Source: Brevibacterium sp. CS2 (lineage in GTDB: Bacteria > Actinomycetota > Actinomycetes > Actinomycetales > Brevibacteriaceae). Taken from it: a DNA stretch of 64,000 nt. The notes beneath the pieces are model-generated. The model made no database searches, was not told the DNA's origin, and saw only the letters and a program-made list of their open reading frames with translations. Of this stretch, positions 61,512 through 64,000 are shown in pieces (within the stretch, counting starts at the first letter, position 1; every line of letters starts with the position of its first letter). The translations under genes were made by a program, and so were the position numbers. The stretch spans positions 124,001 through 188,000 of the forward strand of contig NZ_CP040020.1 of NCBI RefSeq assembly GCF_005280295.1, given 5' to 3'.

Positions 61512-61626
61512 GGCGCCATCCTACGGACTCCCGCGGACACCGCCGAGGGACGTGCGGGCCGGCTGCGCACGGCGCCCCGTCCTGCCCTCGCCCTTTCCCG
61601 CCCTCAACCCAGGCCGCCCTCACCTC

Positions 61627-61642
61627 GGGTTGACCTCAACCC
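61627..61642 (-). terminator. Hairpin after the LysR gene
   Basis: GGGTTGA-CC-TCAACCC is a perfect short hairpin 69 bp past the LysR stop, flanked by CCT/AGG that could extend it. The surrounding sequence has AACCCAGGC repeated four times (61605-61670). Confidence 0.4.
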
Positions 61643-61710
61643 AGGCAACCCAGGCCGCACTCGACCCAGGCCCAACCTGCCCTCGCCTCGGGCCGGGTGA
61701 GCGCGGCGGG

Positions 61711-62634
61711 TCAGTCGGCGGCGAGGCTGAGCTCGGTGAAGACCTCGCCGAGCACGTCGACGACGTGGGCGATCGCCGGCTGCTCGGCCATCCGCTCGTG
61801 CACCATGATGACGATCCGCCGGCCGCCGGCGGCGATCCCCGGGACCAGCCGCGCGGTGCTCGGCGCGAGCGACATCATCACCGGGGTCGCGAGCGTGTAG
61901 CCCATGCCGCTGCCGACCATCGCGAGCGCCACCGCGGAGTCGACGACGATGTGGGATTCGCGCGGCGCGAAACCGAGCTCCGCACACGCGAAGCGCATCG
62001 CGCGGCCGAAGGTCGACTCGTTGCGCGGCAGGATCCAGGACGCGGCGGCGAGCTCCTCCACGGTGGGGTCGGGGAGGTGGGCGGCGGCCACGACGCCGAA
62101 CCGCTCGGAGCGCATGGTGTGCATGAGGAGTCCGCGCTGCGGGGCGAGCGGGGAGGACGGGTAGTCGATCCCGATGCCCACGTCGATCCGGCCCTCGAGC
62201 ACGGCCGACTGCATGACCTCGACGTCGACCTCGCGCGCCTGCAGGCTGATGCCGGAGCCGGAGAGCTTGGCGGCCGCCGGGCCGAAGGCCACGACCGAGG
62301 CGGAGCCGAACACCCCGAGCGTCACCCCGTGGAGACTGCCCTCCACCCGTCCGCGCACCGCCTGGGCCGCCTGCTCCTCGGCGGCGAGCACGGCGCGCGC
62401 CCGGCCGAGCAGAAGCTGCCCGGTCTCGGTGAGCGCGAGCCCGCGGCCGGACTGCACGACGAGGTCGGTGCCCACGACCCGCCGCAGGGCACTCATGTGC
62501 TGGCTCACCGCCCCGGGCGTGTAGCCGAGCACTCGGGCGGCAGCGGTCATCGTGCCGTGGTCGGCCACCGCGACGAAGGTCCGCAGCTGGCCGAGAGTCC
62601 AGTTCATCGAGCCCTGCATCGTGCTCTGCGCCAT
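61711..62634 (-). CDS. LysR family transcriptional regulator
   Basis: A 307-residue regulator. The N-terminal helix-turn-helix is WTLGQLRTFVAVADHGTMTAAARVLGYTPGAVSQHMSALRRVVG (read in parts), followed by the effector-binding domain from about residue 95. The ATG at 62634 has AAGGAG 5 nt upstream. A minus-strand TAGGAT (62734-62739) is a likely -10 box. It is divergent from an amine-type FAD oxidoreductase gene that it probably controls; the inducer is unknown. Confidence 0.92.
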   Translation of the reverse strand: MAQSTMQGSMNWTLGQLRTFVAVADHGTMTAAARVLGYTPGAVSQHMSALRRVVGTDLVVQSGRGLALTETGQLLLGRARAVLAAEEQAAQAVRGRVEGSLHGVTLGVFGSASVVAFGPAAAKLSGSGISLQAREVDVEVMQSAVLEGRIDVGIGIDYPSSPLAPQRGLLMHTMRSERFGVVAAAHLPDPTVEELAAASWILPRNESTFGRAMRFACAELGFAPRESHIVVDSAVALAMVGSGMGYTLATPVMMSLAPSTARLVPGIAAGGRRIVIMVHERMAEQPAIAHVVDVLGEVFTELSLAAD

Positions 62635-62958
62635 CCCCGCTCCTTCTGACCACCCAGGGGGCGACACCCTATCCATCAAGCGTCGGCACGGGGACTGCCC
62701 ACCGGCCACCGCCCACCAGCCGACCCTGCATCAATCCTATGCGCGATTCAGTATCACTGATAGCACTGTTGACGTTCTATCGCTTGTCTGAACCTCGCCG
62801 AGACCGCACGATGAAGGAACAGTGATCTCCGTCACAGGAGACGGCTCCGGGTGGCATGGATCGCTGTGCACCACGGATCTCCGTCACCGCACGGGATCCG
62901 AGCAGCGCACGACCGCACCCGGTCGCCGCGCACAGTTCCCTTCGCAGCGGGAGGACCG
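62635..62958. other. 324-bp divergent LysR-oxidoreductase control region
   Basis: No gene is supported. It contains the LysR -10 box (62734-62739), the palindrome TATCACTGATA (62752-62762), a TTGACG hexamer at 62768 and a GATCTCCGTCAC direct repeat (62825-62836 and 62876-62887, the first inside a CCGTC/GACGG inverted repeat). Confidence 0.6.
62752..62762. promoter_or_regulatory. Candidate LysR-binding site
   Basis: TATCACTGATA is an 11-bp dyad between the divergent start sites, 118 bp from the LysR gene. It fits a T-N9/11-A LysR box, placed where an autoregulatory activator would bind. Confidence 0.45.
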
Positions 62959-64000
62959 ATGACCACGGGATCGACACCCCAGGTGGCCCCGTCCCATGCC
63001 TCCGTCGTCGTCATCGGCGGCGGCATCATGGGCGCGGCCACAGCGCACTACCTCGCCGAGGCCGGAGTCGAGGACGTCGTCCTCGTCGAACGCGACGAGC
63101 TCGGCAGCGGCTCGACCTCGAAGGCGGCCGGCGGGCTCCGCTCGCAGTTCTCCGACGAGGTCAACATCGCCCTCGGGGCGCGCAGCCTCGAGACGTTCCG
63201 CCGGTTCGCCACGGACTTCGACCACGACATCGACCTCGTCACGAGCGGCTACCTGTTCCTCCTCGACAACGACGAGGACGCGGCCGCCTTCGAGCGCAAT
63301 GTCGCACTCCAGCAGTCGCTCGGCCAGGCCTCGCGGATGGTCTCCGTCGCCGAGGCGGCCGCCCTGTCCCCGATCATCAGCACCACCGGCCTGGTCGCCG
63401 GGGCCTTCAACCCGGAGGACGCCCACTGCACGCCCGAGGCGGCCGTCGCCGGGTTCGCCCGCGCCGCCCGCCGCCGCGGGGTCACCGTGTGCAAGCACAC
63501 CGAGGTCACCGACATCCTCGTGGAGGACGGCGCGGTCACCGGGGTGGAGACGAGCCGCGGGCCGATCGCCACGGACACCGTGGTGTGCGCCGCCGGCGTG
63601 TGGTCGCAGGCACTCGGGGCGATGGCCGGCGTCGAGCTGCCGGTGACGCCGCTGCGTCGCCAGATCATGGTCACCGAGCCGGTCGACTTCGACGCCCGGT
63701 CGCTGCCGTTCACCATCGACTTCTCCACCTCGTTCTACTTCCACTCCGAGGGCGACGGGCTGCTCATGGGCGCGCCCGAGGTCGCTGACGTGCGCGAGTT
63801 CGACATGCACCGCGATCCCGAGTGGGCGGAGCACCTGTCCGGGCTCATCAGCCGCCGCGCCCCCGCGCTCGAGGACGTGTGCGCGCGCAGCGGCTGGGCC
63901 GGCCTCTACGAGTGCACCCCGGACCACAACGCACTCATCGGCTCGGCCGAGGAGGTCAGCGGCTTCCTCTACGCCTGCGGGTTCTCCGGCCACGGCTTCC
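62959..64000 (+). CDS. FAD-dependent oxidoreductase (DAO/sarcosine oxidase beta type), C-terminus cut by window edge
   Basis: About 347 codons are visible; the frame is open to the right edge. The dinucleotide-binding motif ASVVVIGGGIMGAATAHYLAEAG is followed by LVERDELGSGSTSKAAGG and RSQFSDEVNIALGARSLETF, typical of sarcosine oxidase beta-like DAO proteins, then VVCAAGVWSQALGAMAGVELPV and TPDHNALIGSAEEVSGFLY near the visible end. It oxidises an amine or amino acid such as sarcosine or dimethylglycine; the exact substrate is unknown. GGGAGGACCG precedes the ATG. Divergent from the LysR gene, which probably regulates it. Confidence 0.9.
   Translation, partial: MTTGSTPQVAPSHASVVVIGGGIMGAATAHYLAEAGVEDVVLVERDELGSGSTSKAAGGLRSQFSDEVNIALGARSLETFRRFATDFDHDIDLVTSGYLFLLDNDEDAAAFERNVALQQSLGQASRMVSVAEAAALSPIISTTGLVAGAFNPEDAHCTPEAAVAGFARAARRRGVTVCKHTEVTDILVEDGAVTGVETSRGPIATDTVVCAAGVWSQALGAMAGVELPVTPLRRQIMVTEPVDFDARSLPFTIDFSTSFYFHSEGDGLLMGAPEVADVREFDMHRDPEWAEHLSGLISRRAPALEDVCARSGWAGLYECTPDHNALIGSAEEVSGFLYACGFSGHGF

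Noticed and set aside
62825-62890. A possible glycine-type riboswitch ahead of the FAD oxidoreductase
   Set aside because: The conserved glycine-aptamer core motifs could not be found; only a short direct repeat and a small inverted repeat are present.
62884-63993. A 369-codon minus-strand frame at the right edge
   Set aside because: It is antisense to the FAD oxidoreductase, whose Rossmann and DAO motifs are unambiguous on the plus strand.

Overview
The window is very GC-rich, densely packed DNA from the chromosome of an actinobacterium. Supporting signs are the rex-hemA-hemC-hemD gene order, a bS22-type mini ribosomal protein, DUF4229 and PLDc_N neighbours of menA, the prpDBC order, many GTG/TTG starts and many apparently leaderless genes behind TAnnnT -10 boxes. 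Gene content fits the Micrococcales, possibly Brevibacterium; the genus is an inference from gene order only. No rRNA, prophage, complete insertion sequence or CRISPR-Cas is visible.

Layout. 1-1668: a fatty-acid-type pair (acyl-CoA dehydrogenase, cut by the left edge, and a phosphotransferase fused to a DUF6285-like domain). 1835-2007: tRNA-Met and tRNA-Thr. 2112-5760: two unrecognised membrane proteins built from the same modules. 5904-8491: glutaminase with STAS and cyclic-nucleotide domains, overlapped by a glycerophosphodiesterase. 8674-8755: tRNA-Tyr. 8881-11935: YajQ, a ferredoxin-NADP reductase and RarD. 12146-25310: a menaquinone locus (polyprenyl synthase, menJ, menG, menF, menD, an esterase, menC, menB, menE, menA) lacking only menH/menI. 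25278-26321: DUF4229 and PLDc_N membrane proteins.

26727-39630 is one long minus-strand run transcribed toward lower coordinates: glutaredoxin, rex, a single hemA-hemC reading frame, hemD fused to a degenerate methyltransferase, hemB, a MarR regulator, hemL, a histidine phosphatase, then resA, ccdA, resB and ccsB. It joins porphyrin synthesis to cytochrome c maturation under a redox sensor; with the menaquinone locus it makes this a respiratory-chain region. A 32-residue bS22 gene and acuC lie just beyond.

41585-51194 is more mixed: an orphan TRAP-type binding protein, KtrB/KtrA potassium uptake, a DUF559/AbiEi-like nuclease gene flanked on both sides by arrays of 30-bp repeats, proC, a TIM-barrel protein, Ppx/GppA, DUF3592 and an enoyl-CoA hydratase. 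51200-54724 is prpDBC (propionate catabolism) behind a palindromic operator, next to a DUF4916/NUDIX gene. 55834-59009 is a TPP riboswitch controlling the thiamine ECF transporter ykoEDC. 59197-64000 holds two methyltransferases, a DUF4287-like protein, a LysR regulator and a divergent FAD oxidoreductase cut by the right edge.

The most unusual signals are: (i) 30-bp units in two-forward/two-reverse arrays on both sides of the DUF559 gene, with a related array between menE and menA; (ii) six copies of a ~64-bp palindrome with a GCGCAATTGCGC core, all in intergenic gaps between 26 and 60 kb; (iii) the uninterrupted HemA-HemC frame; and (iv) the triplicated module in the two unknown membrane proteins.
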